A stretch of DNA of 64,000 nucleotides from Aristolochia californica (taxonomy: Eukaryota; Streptophyta; Magnoliopsida; Piperales; Aristolochiaceae), in contig JARWKL010000009.1 in NCBI GenBank assembly GCA_029961685.1, positions 16,301,237 to 16,365,236 of the forward strand, written 5' to 3'. The position numbers and the translations under genes are program-made. Of this stretch, positions 63,370 to 64,000 are shown piece by piece (the first letter of the stretch is position 1; each line of letters begins with the position of its first letter). The notes beneath the pieces were generated by a model. It worked only from the letters and a program-made list of their open reading frames with translations, did no database searches and was not told the DNA's origin.

Positions 63370-64000
63370 TTGGGAAATTCCACTAGTTCAGCAACCCCAA
63401 TAGGTTGGAATTTGATAAGAAAGAGATTTTTCTACACATGCTTTAAAAAATGGATATGCATGGCACGAAACATGTTAAAGTTTCAAATGACCCATGGATC
63501 CAAACCTTTCAAAAAGAATAAAAAACTTCTCATTAAATTCTCAAGTGAACGTGCAGTGGGATATTTAACCGAGTCAAACAAGCCATTATTTTGCCCATTA
63601 ACAAAAAGCTGACCTAGCGATCATTGATCATTGTAAACTGATTTATCATGCGTAACGGGCCACATTTTTTTAAGGAATGACTTTTGGGTTGGGATTCAAC
63701 ACTCAGTTTAAAATTCCCTCGCCTCCCCATTTCCCGACGATTGCAAAACCTGATACATAAAGACTAAAACGAGTTTTAAATCCCTATAAAATTACACAAA
63801 CTTTTTGGAAATATCTCTCTCCATATTTGTGCATTGTGCATTTCCATTTTAGATGTGTACATTTTTCTTAAATCAAAACTTGAGTTTTCACTTTTTCCTT
63901 CATCTCGTAGACAAAAAACAGAATAGATGACAACGAAATGAAAATTTTAGACTCTGTGTATGGAGAAAATTTAAAGCAATAACAAACGTAAGTAAAGAAA
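63370..64000 (+). repeat. Partial monomer at right edge (A2-type)
   Basis: The first 631 bases of a monomer, with GCACGAAAC, GTGCAGTGG and private AAGTTTCAAATG. The tail has CCCCATTTCCC together with GATACATAAAG and CTATAAAATT, combining A1 and A2 tail marks. The unit runs off the window at GTAAGTAAAGAAA, so the array continues. Confidence 0.95.

Larger units (their letters stand above)
1..64000 (+). repeat. Tandem satellite array, ~675-bp monomer, about 94.8 copies
   Basis: The same roughly 675-bp sequence recurs without a break from end to end, always in the same orientation. Successive TTGGGAAATTC phase marks are 668-679 bp apart, most often 677. The 93 intervals from 606 to 63370 average 674.9 bp. 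Landmarks in nearly every unit, in order, are TTGGGAAATTC, CCATGGATCC, AGCGATCATTGATCATTG, a TATATAAAG box, a TGTGCAT tandem pair, CTTCATCTCGTAG and TTCACACACC. Length differences come mainly from a 9-bp deletion, a 1-bp insertion beside the TATA-like box, and single-base indels. Units are near-identical, differing at scattered positions by eye. Large homogeneous head-to-tail arrays of this kind are typical of eukaryotic satellite DNA. The family was not recognised. Either array edge lies outside the window. Confidence 0.98.

Noticed and set aside
606..63612. Dozens of 77-80-codon plus-strand open frames as a family of small genes
   Set aside because: They are the same monomer segment copied about 95 times. 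They start at TTG in all but one unit, are broken in more than ten units, and match no domain I recognise.
1..64000. CRISPR array
   Set aside because: Repeat and spacer logic is absent. The whole 675-bp unit is repeated with no unique spacers.
1..64000. rDNA intergenic spacer, tandem gene cluster or rolling-circle element array
   Set aside because: No rRNA-like, tRNA-like or gene sequence interrupts the monomers across 64 kb, and no transposon termini or terminal hairpins are seen.
1..64000. Internal subrepeats of ~169 bp making the monomer a fused tetramer
   Set aside because: 677 is close to four times 169, but I saw no convincing similarity between quarters of the monomer by eye.
1..64000. 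Telomeric repeats or microsatellite tracts marking an array edge
   Set aside because: No run of TTTAGGG, TTAGGG or long simple repeats was found. Both window ends are ordinary monomer sequence.

Overview
The window is one uninterrupted tandem array of a single satellite DNA monomer. It holds no recognisable protein-coding gene, RNA gene, transposon, CRISPR array or unique sequence. I count 93 complete monomers plus a partial copy at each end, all head to tail in the same orientation. Monomers are 668-679 bp, most often 677 bp, averaging about 675 bp. One monomer counted by hand is about 34% GC. Both window edges lie inside the array, so it is longer than 64 kb and its flanks are not visible.

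This points to a eukaryotic nuclear genome, in a heterochromatic block such as a pericentromeric, subtelomeric or knob region. A plant would fit, but nothing in the sequence proves plant over animal, and I do not recognise the monomer family. I phase each monomer at the conserved TTGGGAAATTC motif. Monomers start at 606, 1283, 1951, 2628, 3306, 3974, 4642, 5320, 5988, 6665, 7342, 8019, 8696, 9373, 10041, 10718, 11395, 12072, 12750, 13428, 14096, 14774, 15452, 16120, 16797, 17474, 18151, 18829, 19506, 20183, 20860, 21536, 22213, 22890, 23567, 24243, 24919, 25597, 26265, 26943, 27611, 28280, 28948, 29623, 30298, 30975, 31651, 32326, 33003, 33680, 34357, 35034, 35710, 36385, 37062, 37738, 38413, 39090, 39758, 40435, 41112, 41790, 42458, 43136, 43804, 44472, 45149, 45826, 46503, 47180, 47857, 48534, 49210, 49887, 50564, 51241, 51919, 52587, 53265, 53933, 54611, 55288, 55956, 56633, 57311, 57979, 58647, 59315, 59992, 60669, 61348, 62026, 62694 and 63370.

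Monomers fall into subfamilies defined by linked variants. Type A has GCACGAAAC and GTGCAGTGG in the head. A1 tails often have CCCCATTTCCC; A2 tails have GATACATAAAG plus a 1-bp insertion (CTATAAAATT). Type B has TTATACACATG, GCTCGAAAC and a 9-bp deletion (TGCCCAAGCTG). Type I has CAAATAACCC, often with a tail bearing GAAGTGTAC and CTTTAG. Type P has AACCTATCAAAAAG. Type D is the most divergent: CCTCTAGTTC, AAAGGGATTT, and a 1-bp deletion giving GCATGCTCG.

Layout: 1-9.4 kb is B- and A-type, then alternating I/P. 9.4-19.5 kb has a block repeated at 6,079 bp spacing and a smaller one at 2,024 bp. 19.5-28.9 kb has the first A-I-D-P-I cassette and then A/B dimers. 28.9-43.1 kb has a D pair, the second cassette and recently amplified local variants. 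43.1-54.6 kb has A-runs, the third cassette and A/B dimers. 54.6-64 kb has A/B mixtures with a run of four B-like units. The notable structure is an irregular higher-order repeat of about 20 monomers (13.5-14.2 kb), present three times and anchored by the rare D monomer, overlaid by shorter 2-, 3-, 8- and 9-monomer duplications. The many short open frames are copies of the same monomer segment and are very unlikely to be genes.
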